Assembly: GCA_945643635.1 (NCBI GenBank)
Contig: CALZFC010000020.1
Location: 4,353,501-4,417,500 of the forward strand
Direction of reading: 5' to 3'
Origin: Allodiplogaster sudhausi
Taxonomy: Eukaryota > Nematoda > Chromadorea > Rhabditida > Diplogasteridae
Length of the DNA: 64,000 nt
This document shows, in pieces, positions 23,824 through 36,500 of this stretch (its first letter is position 1; each line of letters opens with the position of its first letter). Below the pieces are notes generated by a model. It searched no databases. It worked only from the letters and a program-made list of their open reading frames with translations, and was not told where the DNA came from. The translations under genes were made by a program, and so were the position numbers.

Positions 23824-24166
23824 TCGTCCTGCAATACCAACTACTCTTTCCAAAATGTCTCTCCAAAGTTCTTCGACTACAGATATAAACAGCGTAGTAG
23901 ACGCTTATGCAGTGCTCCTCCCACATTCAAGAACATCGAATAAGAATAGTTTATAAACCCGTCGTCAAGAAATAATATTGCACCGCGTGAATGTAATGAC
24001 ATCAGCTTTAGCCGTAGTAGAGGAACTAATAAAAATCATACTTCTTAGCACAACAATAAATAATGATCATCTCCCTAACTTTGGTAGAGTAACCACTATA
24101 ATAAATTCATGCACCTAGCAATGACATGTAACAGTACCCGATGAAGAACAGAACTAGAATAGATGA
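23824..24166. other. Spacer between PDI and beta-carbonic anhydrase
   Basis: 343 nt between PDI (upstream on the minus strand) and carbonic anhydrase. No ORF of note. Confidence 0.4.
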
Positions 24167-26696
24167 TTAAAGCTCGTCGTTGCGTGGCTGAGAGACGTGA
24201 GTGCCTGAGTTCTCAACGAAACGTTTGAGGCCATCGAAAGAGCGATCTCCGTGGTAGACAATCTGGGCGTTGGTCTTCCGAGAGAAGAGAAGAAGCGTCG
24301 GAAAGGCGCGGATCTTATCTTCCACATCCACAGTGTTCGCCGTTCCGTCCAACTTCGCAATCACGATCTTAATTCATTTCTTTGTCTTAAACTTCTAATT
24401 GTACTTAAAGATAATGAGTAATAAAAGATTCTGCAATCGATGACACAAGACTAACATCGGGATTTGTCTCAAAATGCTGAGCGAGTCGCTGGAAGGAGGG
24501 CATGATCTTCTTGCAATGTCCACACCAGGGCGCGTACACCATAACAAAGACGGTCTTTGTCACGTCGCGAGTTACCTGATAACAATAAGAAACAATTTCT
24601 GATAGTCACCAAAGTATTTAAGTTCCATTCTAACCGTCATAAGCAAGGAAAAAAACTACGAAAGATGAGTCTAGAATAGTAGATAGAAATGACAACCTCA
24701 TAGAAATTGCTGCCGACGAGGACCTTGAGTGGTTTGCTGTCCCAATCCTCGGGAAGCGGCTGGCTCTTCCTGTACAGATCGATCTCGCCCGCCACCACTC
24801 CGCGGAGGAATTCAATCATTTCGTCTGAGCTCGTTCCATCCGTCTTCGGTCTTAATTCATCAGCAAGATTGGGCATTCACGCCTTTACCACGAACTTGCT
24901 AGTTATATAGAATAATTAAAGAGAAAGATTCTTTTTTCTCATATAAAAATCGCACACGAAGAATTTCATGCAATGTCCTTATTCAAATTTGCCTTCATTA
25001 TTACTGTGAAGCACGGTTGTTCAAATTCATTCGTGCGCGGCACAACTGCTAAGGTTCTGAACCGTCCGTTACTAGATGTGCTGCGAATGTATTGAATACG
25101 AAAACAGGAAAGACTGAGAAAGGAGGTTCGAGTGTTTGCAGATAACAAGTTGAGCCATGAAGTAGAAAGGTGGAGTAAATCGATGGACACAAAAAGTGAC
25201 CTAAACTGGCGCTCCTTGACATGGTCGAAGACTCGGATGGTCGCTTTCTTTGCAGGGAGGACTTCGAAGTAGTCGCGGACTCCGTTGGCCTCTTCATCTG
25301 AGTTAATGACCACGCAGAAGACCATTTGAGAGCGGAGAGTCCGAGCTACTTCCTTCACTTCTGGGCTAATTCCTGCAGAGATGGCATAGTCATTCTCCAC
25401 TCATTATACTATCTCAATTAGAATAGCAAGTTCTTAAACATGCTCACGCTACACAAACACAGATCAGATGCTCCTTCCTTTCACGCCTTTTTTGCTGACC
25501 ATTTTCATCGGTGAATATGAATGCGATCAGATCGACTCCTCTCTTGAAGACTTCAGCAGAATTTGCAGGGAATTTTTCGAAGAGGGGTCTAGCGTGAATC
25601 TGTAGAGGAAGACAAAGAGCTTTCAAGCAAGTTGTCTGTTCTGAGCGGATTTAAGGAAGCCGTCTGACGTTGAGATAGTTAGTGAGCGCGTCAGAGTCGC
25701 CTTCATCAAGGATCAGCTGAGCCGGCACCGGAGTGAGAGAGTCATCTTCCTTCTCGTAGATGTAAGCGGGCGAGCGAGAGAAGACGCTTTTCCAGGGAGA
25801 TGAAGGGGAGTCAGTGGCGTCTGCGGGAACAACTGCAGCAGGCACTCCGAACGACATCATCAAAAGAGCCTCAAATTATGTCTTTTAATCAATTGCAAAA
25901 CAACATATAAACGAGAACGGTCAAATGTAATCCAAGAATAGAAACCTTAGTGATAGGAGGAAGGACATTCATCTCCTGCTCCCTTCCGGCGTGGATGATT
26001 AGAGACATCTCATGAGAATCCTGTGAACAACTACCACTTCGGGTTCGCAGAATTTAAACCACTTGAAGCAACAACCTTGAACTGTTCAAAGGCATCGTGA
26101 GAAGAGAGGCGTTTCAACTGCGGGGTTATGAGCTTGGACACAAAGGAGAACACTTCCTCTTGCGTAAAACCGCCCTTAACCATGGAGGTTCTCGCCAAGA
26201 ATATTGTACTATTTTAACCTTGTAATGATGAATCTTTTCGTATCCTTCGATTAGCATCAAATGTTCCTTGGAAGCCACGTTGAGATCGGAAGCCAGCTGC
26301 GTCCCCTCAGCAGTCGAAGAGTCAATCTGAATAATGATCACAAATCCATTTTTCATTATATTAAGGAAGATAGAAGAGCCTTCTGGCAAGAAATGAACCT
26401 TGGTGATTATGATTTTCCAGCCTTGCCGAGCAATGGCTGCGTCAATATCAAGGAGGAACTTGTCAAACACCGTCATCTCGTCCCCCGAAGTGATATAATT
26501 CAGAGCCTGAGCACAACTTAATCAATAAGGAAGAGTTAATCAATTGAAGCTTTAGCTCGGAATAAAGCGTAAAAGTCGCAGAAACCATCTTGCCATCCTC
26601 GACGACTCGTCTAACGAGATCGGGAGCGGTGAAGCCCCTGTCTAGGCTGGCAGACGGCAACACCACGAAGAGCAGCATCAAATAGTGCCAGCCCAT
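24167..26696 (-). CDS. Divergent protein disulfide isomerase with one CGHC site
   Basis: Eleven minus-strand exons (26586-26696, 26399-26506, 26219-26326, 26076-26174, 25946-26020, 25669-25869, 25500-25599, 25201-25372, 24697-24850, 24456-24575, 24167-24367) give 482 aa. A signal peptide (HYLMLLFVVLPSAS) comes first. The first thioredoxin-like domain follows, but the CxxC segment is replaced by NYITSGDEM. The b and b' regions follow. The C-terminal a' domain has YAPWCGHCKK (Cys394, Cys397) and the family block RAFPTLLLFS. The protein ends in NDEL, a KDEL-type ER-retention signal. PDIs form and rearrange disulfides in the ER; this one could do so only at its C-terminal site. The ATG lies 1 nt after tattgcag and 137 nt after the NDUFAF2 stop on the same strand. 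Confidence 0.9.
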
Positions 26697-26804
26697 GCTG
26701 CAATATCGAACCGTTCTGGTCGCCACCGCCACAATATCAGCAAGTATTTGGAAGGATCACGACAACCCGAAGAATGGAATGCAACAGAATATTTAAAAAA
26801 TAAC

Positions 26805-26810
26805 TTTATT
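26805..26810 (-). terminator. NDUFAF2 poly(A) signal
   Basis: AATAAA on the minus strand 24 nt after the NDUFAF2 stop and about 108 nt before the PDI spliced-leader acceptor, the classic nematode operon spacing. Confidence 0.75.
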
Positions 26811-26833
26811 CATACATCTAATCTAGCAGTCGA

Positions 26834-28696
26834 TTATTCCTTCTTACGATGCTCCTTAGGAGGTGCAGCTCCTGGGTTAATCTCGAGATCAGAGTACTTC
26901 GGGTAGTAGCGGGGGCCCTCGTTGGCGCCAGGCCCTTTAGACTGCACGGAAGGGGCACGCTTTTCCGTTTCAGCATCGCCCGCCAGTTGCGCCTGAATAT
27001 GTCATATATATAAATTTTAATTTAAAAAAAAAGGCTTACGGTTTAAGCAGACAATCAAACTTGCTCTTCTTATATTCAAGATAAATTAAGTTATGATAGA
27101 AAAGAACTGAGAATCTATTTCTTTGGAAGTATGACAGCTTTTTGAAGTGAAATACGAGCCCTGAACCTGCTGCCTTAGGCGATTTAGTGCGATCTCATCC
27201 TCTGAGGGCGGGAATCGCCTGGTTCCCTTCAACCAGGAATGCCACTCAACGCTTATGCTCTCATCTGTCTGTCCTGGAGCCGGATCGTAACCTCTGAATG
27301 ATATAACTGCATGAATAGATCATAGATAATGAATTTTCACATACGTACCCCATAAGAAACGGCGTAAATCAAGGTACCTGTCTTGGGCCTCTGCTTTTCC
27401 TTATTTATATTAATGATATCGTTGATTGCATTCCCTCAGGCTGTCACTACACCATTTATGCAGATGATGTTAAGCTGTATACGTTTAATAACCCAAACCT
27501 CCTCCAATCTGCTCTTAACTCAGTAAATAAATGGTCTAGCAAATGGGGTCTCACCATCTCTCTTGATAAGACAGTCGTCCTTCCAATTGGGCGTCAGCCC
27601 GAATTTTTGTACTCTCTCCGAAATGTAGCCCTACCCATTGTTTCATCTTTCAAAGACTTAGGAATAACATATGACTCCGATCTCTCAACCAACGAGCATA
27701 TTCAGGGAATTGTTAGGAAAGCGTCAGCTAGGTCGGCATACATTCTTCGCTCCTTTAAGACACGCAATATTCATATTCTATGTCGATTGTACAAAGTGTA
27801 TGTTCTGCCAATATTAGATTCTTGTTCAGAAGTTTGGAACCCCTCCTCTTCATTTTCTATTACCTCGCTTGAGAAAGTTCAACGCAGTTATACCCGCTCG
27901 ATTTTTAAGCGCATAGGCCGTCCAATGCCTTATAACGAACGTTTGGTTTCCCTTGGCTTAATTCCCTTAGAATGTCGTAGGAGAGTCACGGATTTAGTCA
28001 CTACATTTAAGATCGTTAGAAAACTTACGCCTATTGATCATACTCGCTTTTTCTCTCTCCCCTCCCAATACTCTTCCACTCTTCGTGGTCATCCTTATAA
28101 GCTAGGACTTCCCCCTCTCCGCTCCCTCCGATCAAGGCGTTCATGCCTCTCTTATCGTGTTGTCCGTCTCTGGAACTCTTTACAAGAAAAGTATGTATCC
28201 TCGAATTCTCTTTCATTATTCCGTAAATATTGTACCCACGTTGTAACACAACAAAATGTCTCTTAATCGTTACATCTCATGCCCCCATTTTGTTTTGTCA
28301 TCTTTTTCTCTCTTGTATTATTATTTTTTCTTTTTAATAATTTCTAATTTATATTGCTTGGCCCAGACTATATTTCCTCAAGTATTATGATGTTACTACA
28401 TACTTTGCCCACATCGGTCAATGCGATAAAGAAATTGATGAAGAACTGAACACTTCAATTATGACAGCTCGGCTTTGATCGGATTTCATTATGAATGTCC
28501 GAAAAATAAGACATTCTGGCCAACAACACAACTGTAAAACACACGCACACCTCGAGACGTTCTGCCGCGTGTTCTTGATTTCATAGTAGCGATTGCCGTG
28601 CACGTCCTGGCCAACAACGACACGCTCAGAGAAGTCCTGCTTCAAGTACTTCTTCAAGTTGGTGAATACACGCGCCCACGCTCCGGGCCTACTCAT
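26834..28696 (-). CDS. NDUFAF2: Complex I assembly factor NDUFAF2 (mimitin) homologue
   Basis: Three minus-strand exons (28551-28696, 27167-27293, 26834-26992) join in frame to 143 aa. Family landmarks are VGQDVHGNRYYEIKNTRQN in exon 1 and EWHSWLKGTRRFPPSEDEI in exon 2. The C-terminal tail (GPRYYPKYSDLEINPGA) is polar. NDUFAF2 is an NDUFA12 paralogue bound to late complex I assembly intermediates in mitochondria. The large intron between exons 1 and 2 holds a LINE fragment in the opposite orientation. A possible trans-splice acceptor (ttgctag) precedes the ATG by 1 nt. Confidence 0.88.
27361..28266 (+). mobile_element. 5'-truncated non-LTR retrotransposon (LINE) reverse transcriptase
   Basis: An uninterrupted frame of 301 codons runs from 27361 to the TAA at 28264-28266. 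It starts inside reverse transcriptase at GVNQGTCLGPLLFLIYIND and contains the catalytic YADD motif (TIYADDVKLY). The thumb and C-terminal region follow, with TSLEKVQRSYTRSIFKRI, typical of Jockey/CR1-like elements. The endonuclease and earlier RT blocks are missing, as after incomplete target-primed insertion. It lies antisense in the first NDUFAF2 intron. Lack of stops suggests a recent insertion. The AT-rich 28267-28420 may be its 3' UTR; no clear poly(A) tail was found. Confidence 0.93.
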
Positions 28697-29335
28697 CCTA
28701 GCAACTTGGCCCCTTCTTCGGCTGTTCTCACTGAAAAGCTTGAAATCATATTCATCAAAGGATTCGGTAAAACAGCAATTAAAATATCATAGATAAAACA
28801 TCAAGCAAAGGACAATTTGTAAACAACTCTCACGATGAAGCCGTGAAGAATAATCCCACAGATTCTTCAACGTCATATTATCTAGTTAGACTCCAATGAT
28901 AAACACTCGCCACAAACAGCAAACTTGCCAAAAACACTGTCAACAAATATACATACCAACCGCACATTTGAACCTTTCTTTAATGTGTGACCGTAGGAAC
29001 AACATTTCATGAATTTCACTCTTGTGGGTGACGAAACAATATGTAAATATTAGTGATTTCTGCGAACTAAATTCTCTTCAAACTTCGCGGCTTTTATCTA
29101 ACCCTTATTCAGGCACTTTCTGGCACATCGCCAGGTTTCAACTAGGTTTTTCGTCGTGAAGGCGACCAAATGAGAAAGAACTTGTCATTTTTTTGGAGTT
29201 TTGTCTGTTCGATTTCAGGTTTCATTTGTGTAAGTTGACGTGGAAGGATTCTAGTTTCTCGACGGTGAATTCGTTGTTGACAGTCCTCACTGTTTAAATT
29301 ATCAACATCTGACATTTTTTAGAGCTTCTAGTGCG
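28697..29335. other. Divergent intergenic region, NDUFAF2 / U2AF1
   Basis: About 640 nt separate two divergent starts, so promoters for both directions should be here. No TATA box or other motif stands out. Confidence 0.4.
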
Positions 29336-31071
29336 ATGGGCGAGCGTTCAGGCTACGACTTTGCGCGTGGTCTCTCCGGCGCAGAGTATCTCGCATCCAT
29401 TTATGGCACGGAAAAGGACAAAGTCAACTGCTCCTTTTATTTCAAGGTTAGGATATCTTCAGCGCATCTAATAACCCCCCTGGAACAACTTTCAGCAAGA
29501 ATAATTTTTTTTTGAAAAATTTGGTGGTCGTGGGGTAGAAATATCGAAATAGTACCAGGATATCTTATCTTCTTTTCATAGAAAATGCACTGTTTGACGT
29601 TAGCATGTGCATTGCAACTGCTTTAGATTGGCGCGTGCCGTCACGGTGACAAGTGTTCCCGACTCCACCACGTGCCTACTTTCTCGCAGACCATCGTCCT
29701 CAAGAACTTCTACCACAATCCTGTTGTCGATGTCCGCCAGGCCGACGCCTTTGATAGTCAGTCTCTGCTTTTGCATTATTTTAGCAAGCTTTCAAGGGGT
29801 ATGGGTAAGGATGTTGAACCGCGTTTGAAAAATACTATTGAGTTTTGTAAAAACAAACAAAACTACGTGGTCTTCTTCAGAGGTTGGCAAGAAGAATACG
29901 GAAGAACAAGATTACTTCGACGATTTCTACGAAGAAGTCTTCACAGAAATGGAGCGGAAGGTGTGTAAATTTTTTTTCTCAAGTTTGCCCGTCATTGTAA
30001 GATAAACATTTTTTTTACGAATATTGTCTAATTTCGTTTTAATTTTCAGTATGGCGAAGTGGAGGAAATGAATGTGTGCGAGAACATTGGCGAGCACATG
30101 GTCGGCAACGTCTACATCAAGTTCGTGAGGGAGGAAGACGCGGAGAAGGCCGCCATCGACCTCCAGAACAGATGGTCAGCCCGACCTGTGCAGCTCTTCA
30201 TCCTTTTCTGTGCTTGTATTCTTTCGTTTCGCTCGCTGAACACTCTGTCTGGTTCAGATTCTTCAATGACAGTGGACGTCTTTCCACTCCTTGGGCCCCA
30301 GCTCGCTCTCACTTGTTCTTTTAGATGTTTGGAAGCGTGTTTCAAGTAGAAGAAGGACAAAGAATTTAGAGCAGAACCGAATATTCTCTTTCTATTCAGA
30401 ATTTAGATTCCCCGCTCAGCACTCAGAGGCATGTGAGTCCTGATAATAGTGTTTTATTTCTATGAAAGCGAAATAATGTTTTAGCAAGGACGTGTTCTTT
30501 TGGAATGTTTCTACCAAAAAAGGAAATCATATGAGACATGGATGTGGTATCCCTTGAGTTGATAATTTGGCATATAAATCATGATGTTTTTTTTTAAGGT
30601 TTAACGGCGAGCCGATCTACGCTGAGCTGTCTCCCGTGACAGACTTCAGAGAAGCGCGTTGTCGCCAGCACGAGGTTCCGAGCATTGTCCTTTTCTACAA
30701 AATGATTCCAATTTTTTCTTGTTCTCCTTATGCGTTAGAGTATTTCGAATTAGAATCAAAATTGGCATGTGTTTTGGACCAGATAATTGGATATGGTCAT
30801 TCTTACATAACTTGATGTGCAGGTGACATCGTGTTCGAAGGGAGGATTCTGCAACTTCATGCATCTCAAGACGATCTCTCGTGAAGTGGGAGAGCGTCTC
30901 TACGGCCGCCGAGGACGTCGACCGGATGCCTTCGGTCTCTGGGGCAAGAACAACGGAGGAGGACGAGGGGGCGGCGGAGGAGGAGGAGATTGGGGCCGGG
31001 GTGGGCGCGACCGCGATTTCGGTGGAGGGCGCCGCCGATCCCGATCTCGCTCTCCTCGCCGGCGCTATTAG
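29336..31071 (+). CDS. U2AF1: Splicing factor U2AF small subunit (U2AF35)
   Basis: Six exons (29336-29446, 29627-29756, 29881-29960, 30050-30174, 30599-30674, 30823-31071) give 256 aa. The order is as in U2AF35: [19 protein letters not shown] with the first CCCH zinc finger ([11 protein letters not shown]), the UHM/RRM domain ([20 protein letters not shown]), [19 protein letters not shown], a second CCCH finger ([11 protein letters not shown]), and a C-terminal Gly/Arg/Ser tail. It binds the AG of 3' splice sites with U2AF65. An acceptor (ttttttag) lies 13 nt before the ATG. It leads a same-strand set with PPIE and SF1. Confidence 0.97.
29465..29565. repeat. Fragment of the CPT2-intron foldback family
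   Basis: Within the first U2AF1 intron, a stretch (ttgaaaaatttggtggtc ... cgaaatagtacc) matches the outer end of the arms at 6030-6130 and 6770-6840 with scattered differences. It looks like one degraded end of the same element. Confidence 0.65.
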
Positions 31072-31673
31072 AGTGTTGAGCCACCACAACCATATTTCTC
31101 TTCCTGCTCTTCCTTCTATTCCTCTTTTCTTTCTGTTTCTGTAGAACCTCTAATTCTCTTTTTCTTCTTTTCTCTCTTCTCCCTATTTTCCATTCCCCTT
31201 GCAGTGTATCTCTCGTGCATATTCTCTCTGTTTGACCCCTAACTATTTTACTTATATATTTAGCACAAATTGTCCAGCCAATCATCTTCCTACATGTTCC
31301 TTTTACTTGAGAATAAGTGTACAATACGATTGCCTTGTGTGACTTGAGGAATCCAAGAGTAAATTATAAACCCTGATAATAAATTCTTTAATCTGAGATC
31401 GTAAACGTGTGCTAATGAATGGTTTAATTGCCATGTAAGTATCTGCCTGTCACGTCCTCGAAGTCGTGAACATTGCGAAAAAGGGTGTTTCAAATATTTC
31501 TAGTTCTTCTTTTGTGGGGTTGAAGTTTGCGCCTTGGCGGTTGATTCTCAACTTTTGGTTGCAGTTTGGATTATCATTATTTGAGAAGTCTCTCTCTCTC
31601 CTCTCCTCTCTTCTCTCTCCTCTCTCACCTCTACTCGGAATATTTAAGAATCAGGATCAGAAGTTCATTACAG
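31072..31673. other. U2AF1-PPIE intercistronic region
   Basis: T/C-rich 3' UTR-like sequence with AATAAA at 31378-31383 and a CT-rich stretch before the PPIE acceptor. No gene. Confidence 0.5.
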
Positions 31674-33275
31674 ATGTCGTTGGTGTCGAATTTCCCTCAC
31701 AATAAGAAGCGGACGTTATATGTCGGTGGCTTCGGGGAGGAAGTCAATGAGAAGGTATGCTCTGTCCCGATATTTCTTACGGCGAATACTAATTTGTTCA
31801 TCGGTCATAAGTTAAACCATGGTATATCGAATTTAGGTTTTGATGGGCGCGTTTATTCCGTTTGGTGAGATCGTTGCTATCTCGATTCCCATGGACTACG
31901 AAACAGGCACTCATCGTGGATTCGGGTTAGTTGTTGCTTGGGATACATCCTCAAGAACGCTGACATCTAATGCTTTGATAGATTCGTTGAATTTGAACTG
32001 CCGGAAGACGCGGCGGCGGCCATTGATAACATGAACGAAAGCGAGCTCTTCGGACGAACTATTAGGTCTCATTCTTTACATCGGATAGAGTCTAGCTTAC
32101 TCTTCCGCCTTCCCGTTAGTTTTGTTGAAGAAGCCTTAATTTTACAGAGTTAATTTTGCTCGTCCACCAAAGGCATCCGAGCAGTCCCTCCGGCCGGTCT
32201 GGGCAGACGAGGAATGGCTGAGAAAGTATGGAGGAGGTGCAGACAGAGGAGACGAGAATGGAGAGGAGAATGAGGAGGGAGGAAGGACGGTGCCCAGGAA
32301 CACTGGACCCATTCTGCCTAGAGTCTATCTAGGCATTCAGATTGGCATTCGGTATGGTTTTATCTCCTTTTTCTTTATTCATGTCTTTTTTTTACTGTCT
32401 CCATTTCAGATACATCGGAAGGATAGTGATTGAACTGAGAACAGATGTTGTCCCCAGGACTGGCGAGAATTTCCGGTGTCTCTGCACGGGAGAACGCGGA
32501 TTTGGATTCGAAGGCGAGTGTAGGCCAACTCCCACTAATTCGTCTAATATTCCCCTTTCATTTCAGGATCGAAATTTCACCGAATTATCCCGAAGTTTAT
32601 GATCCAAGGAGGTGACTTCACTAAGGGCGACGGTACTGGCGGACGCTCTATTTATGGAACCAAGTTTACAGATGAGAATTTTAAGGTTTGTTTATTTTTA
32701 TTGATTGGGCCACTTCCCGATTTGACAGTTGAGGGTGGGTGATGGAAGTAGAAGTGATGATGGGTTATTGAAGTGAACATAATGGTCTTGCAGTTGAAAC
32801 ACACCATGCCCGGTACAGTATCCATGGCAAATTGTGGCCCGGACACGAATGGATCTCAGTTCTTCATTTGTACGGAGAGAACGGATTGGCTGGATGGCAA
32901 GCACGTCGTCTTTGGATATGTCGTGGAAGGAATGAATGTGGTATGTACTTCTCCGTTCAGACAGATTCTACGCCACGGAAGTTTACAGGCGAATGAAATA
33001 CTCTTTCGTAGACGCGTTACCTTGATTTGTGATGAGGTTTACACTGGATTGACCTGCTGATTCTTTAGGTACGGCAAATGGAGCAGCAGGGCAGCTCAAC
33101 TGGCAAGCCAAACATGCAAGTGAAGATTGTGGAGTGCGGAGAGTTGGATGCAGAGAAAAGGAGAGATGCAGAGAAAGAGGCAATCAGGGCAGAGCAGAGG
33201 GCGGCTGGCATTCTTGAAGAGGAGGAGGCGGTGGTGGAAAAGGAGGCGGCCTTGCAGGAAGTGACAACTGCATAG
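31674..33275 (+). CDS. PPIE: RRM-containing spliceosomal cyclophilin E
   Basis: Eight exons (31674-31754, 31837-31925, 31982-32065, 32148-32351, 32410-32513, 32567-32685, 32794-32940, 33069-33275) give 344 aa. An N-terminal RRM ([11 protein letters not shown] ... [20 protein letters not shown]) precedes a cyclophilin domain with the active-site blocks [36 protein letters not shown] and [11 protein letters not shown]. The protein is a prolyl isomerase found in spliceosomes. About 40 Glu/Ala-rich residues extend the C-terminus beyond human PPIE (301 aa). The intron after 32513 has a GC donor (AAG|GCGAGT), the only choice giving FEGSKFHRI. The ATG directly follows cattacag. Confidence 0.96.
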
Positions 33276-33384
33276 TCTTAGAACATTTCATAAGTTATGA
33301 TTAATGTGTAACTATATTATTTGAGTTCATTGTTTGTTTGACATGCTTGTTATGACGATCTCATCTGGCGGCTGGTTTGCCGTG

Positions 33385-33390
33385 AATAAA
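33385..33390 (+). terminator. PPIE poly(A) signal
   Basis: AATAAA 110 nt after the PPIE stop and ~135 nt before the trans-splice-like acceptor (taatttag) at the SF1 ATG. Confidence 0.7.
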
Positions 33391-33526
33391 CATAAGTCCC
33401 ACGGTTATCTGTACCCTTTCTGACTTGGTTTGATATCCTTTTGGAGATACATTTAACGCTGAGCCTCATTCTTCAGTGATCTCTACACTTTCTAGTCCGT
33501 TTAGATTAGCTTAACGGCTAATTTAG

Positions 33527-36500
33527 ATGAGCAAGACCGGTGGAAACACTGAACCCATGCCCTTCGTCCGGAAGTGGGGAAAGGCGGCCGCCGAGGGAGG
33601 GAACGGCACGGACGCTGGCGAGGCCAACGGAAGCGGACCGCCCGCGCCCTCCAGCTACTCAGGTGCTCATTCATTACTTCTGCGGTTGAATCGAAGAATA
33701 CGGTTCGTTCCCTTTCTAGGCAGCGAAAGTCGCGACCGCCGCCGCTCTCGTTCCCGTTCCCGCTCCAGAGACAGGAAGAGAGACCGGAGTGACAGGAAGA
33801 GGAGTCGAGAGAGAAGAAGGAGTCGGAGTCGCAGCCGAGACAGGCGAAGGAGTCGCAGTCGGAGCAGGGACAGGCGAAGGAGAGCCAGCAGGAGCTCATC
33901 CCGTGGAAGGGACCGGGAAAGGGAGCGGGAACGGGACAGGGATCGAGACAGGGAACGGGACTCCAAGGATACTAGTAATGACGTCAGTTGTTGAGAAGTT
34001 TGTTTGTAGAAGCTTGTTACTGAATGGTGCCCCTGATTCAGGGAGTGCCCCGCGTGATTCCGCATGCTCCATCAGCGTCTTCGCTGCTCAATCCACTCGT
34101 CCGTCCTGAGATCTGTGAGTGACTCCCCCCTCCCTTCCCATTCTGGAAGTTGTTTCCTTGACTGCATTGCTGTTGAGTGATGTCCGCCGCTGCGGGCGGC
34201 CCAGTGCCAGCGGACTCGGTTCCGGGCTCAGAGAAGAAGAGAGAGCGGAAGTCGAGATGGTCGACGACGAAGAGCTTCGTGCCTGGCATGCCGACCGTGC
34301 TCCCTTCTGATCTCTCCGAGGAACAGCAGAAATGTTATCTACGTCAGTATCTCTTAGATCTCGCATTACTCTTCCACTCCCTAGTCCCCCTCTTTTACTA
34401 TATTTAAATTAGCCTAATATTCTAACACTTCCCTTGCTGCGGTTTATTGCAGGTTGGCCAGCATTTTGTTTTCTTTGGTTTCGACTTTATTCATTTTTCA
34501 AAGAAACGAACCATTTCTCCAGTTGTTATTGTAGACATTGATGCATAAGCTATAATGAAATGAATGAAATAATGGTTGGTTTGTGTGGGGAAGAAGTCTC
34601 TAATGAAGCGGGCGCACTGTCTGCGCCCGTCCGATTGCAGTTCAACTCGAGATTGAGGATGCGACTCGCAAGCTGCGCCTCGGAGACTTTCTTGGCTCGT
34701 CGAACCCGGCTGAAAGGTCTCACTCATCTCTGCTCTGCCTCTCTGGCAATCCAGCCACGGGGCACTTGGCTCTCGGCCAACTGCCTTGATCTTCTTCATT
34801 TTACACTTTCAAGTTTGAAAACACCGTTGTTAGACGGTGGAATTTAAAGATTCTTAATGAGAAAGAACGGAATGATATTCCTTTTATCTTCAGTTGTGCA
34901 GAGTCCCGCTGGTTGATGCTGCTGCCCAGTTCTCTTTTCTCTCTTTAAAGATTTGCATTCGCGAGTTATTCTATTATTCCTGTTTGTTTAATGACGTATA
35001 ATCATTAATCATGACAGGAGTCCGATTTCAGATGCGCGTTTTTGTCCGCGATAATGTTTCTAAAGTCTAATCTAATCCGATTTTGCAGCTTTTAGCAGTA
35101 ATCAATCAATCAATCCATTCTTTTAGCAATTTCAGCTGCTACTCTCCTCCCACTCCGCCAAAATAGTCCTCGCCAAGTCTTCGTCTCCAATATATAATAT
35201 TTAATGAACTAACCATAAATTGAGCCTAAAGTGGGTAGGCAAAAGTGGAGTTATAGGCTAGAAGGGGTTGAAATATAGTTGCCCATGAGCTGGGCTATGA
35301 TTTCGTTGTCTTTGCAGGAGTCCATCTCCTGAGCCGGTGTACGACTCGAATGGCAAGCGACTCAACACGAGGGAAGTCAGGAAGAGGCAGGAACTCGAGC
35401 AGCTGCGACATGAGAAGATTACTCTTCTGCTCTCGGTCAACCCCGAGTACCGGCCCCCGGCTGACTACAGGTCTATATCTTCTTCTTCTTCTTATCTGTA
35501 TCTTATTCTTCCTATTATACTTGCACACTGGGAATAAATACTATTCAGCAACATAAATGTCTATTTTAGACGGCCGGCGATGGTGCGTCCCCACGACAAG
35601 GTGTGGATCCCGCAAGACCACCACCCGGATATCAACTTTGTCGGCCTTCTCATCGGGCCACGTGGAAACACGCTCAAGTCGCTTGAAATGGAAACGGGAG
35701 CCAAAATAATCATTCGGTTTGTTCTTTTTGAGGAAGATGATTTTGATTCACTCGCTGTTTTGTTGTTGCAACTTTCCAACCGTGTTAAAAAAAAATCTAA
35801 TCTAGTTAAATATGAATGTTTTCAGTGGGAAAGGATCGATCAAGGAGGGCAAACTGTTCCGCAAGGATGGCCAGCCATTCCCAGGAGAGAACGAGCCACT
35901 TCATGCCTATGTCACTGGGCCCGACATGGCGTGCATCAAGAAGGCTTGCGAAAGGGTACGCCTCATTTAGTTTCTATTCTTTTTTTTGTTCCTTTCTCGT
36001 ATCTTTATTCGGATTACTGTTATAATTTGTTTCGATGAGCACATTGAGAATTGTAAAGTGTATTTTTCTTCATTCAGATAGAGACCATGCATAATAAAGT
36101 CCCCTTTTCAGATAAGGGAAATCATTGCGCAAGCATCGACCATCCCTGATGGTCAGAATGATCTGCGAAAGCTTCAGCTTCGAGAGGTTACTTCAGTTTC
36201 TTTGATAAGAACCTCTCTGGCAGCTAGGGATAAATGAGTGTATAAATACGTGGTGTCTTGATTCAGCTGGCACTCCTGAACGGCACTCTCCGTCCAGAAG
36301 ATCTCGTCTCGGGTGCGCGGTGTTCGAACTGCGGCTCGGAAGAGCACAAGACGTGGGAGTGTCCGGAGCAGGCGAACGTCACTCATCGCATCATATGCAC
36401 GGCCTGCGGAGGGGCCGGCCACATCGCCAAGGATTGCAAGAATCCACGGCCAGGCTTCACGGGCATCGGAGGAGGAGACGTAGCGGGAATGGACGACGAG

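Noticed and set aside
36078..36111. Alternative upstream acceptor for the SF1 exon at 36112
   Set aside because: It would add residues and shift the conserved IREII helix; the acceptor at ccccttttcag keeps the alignment.
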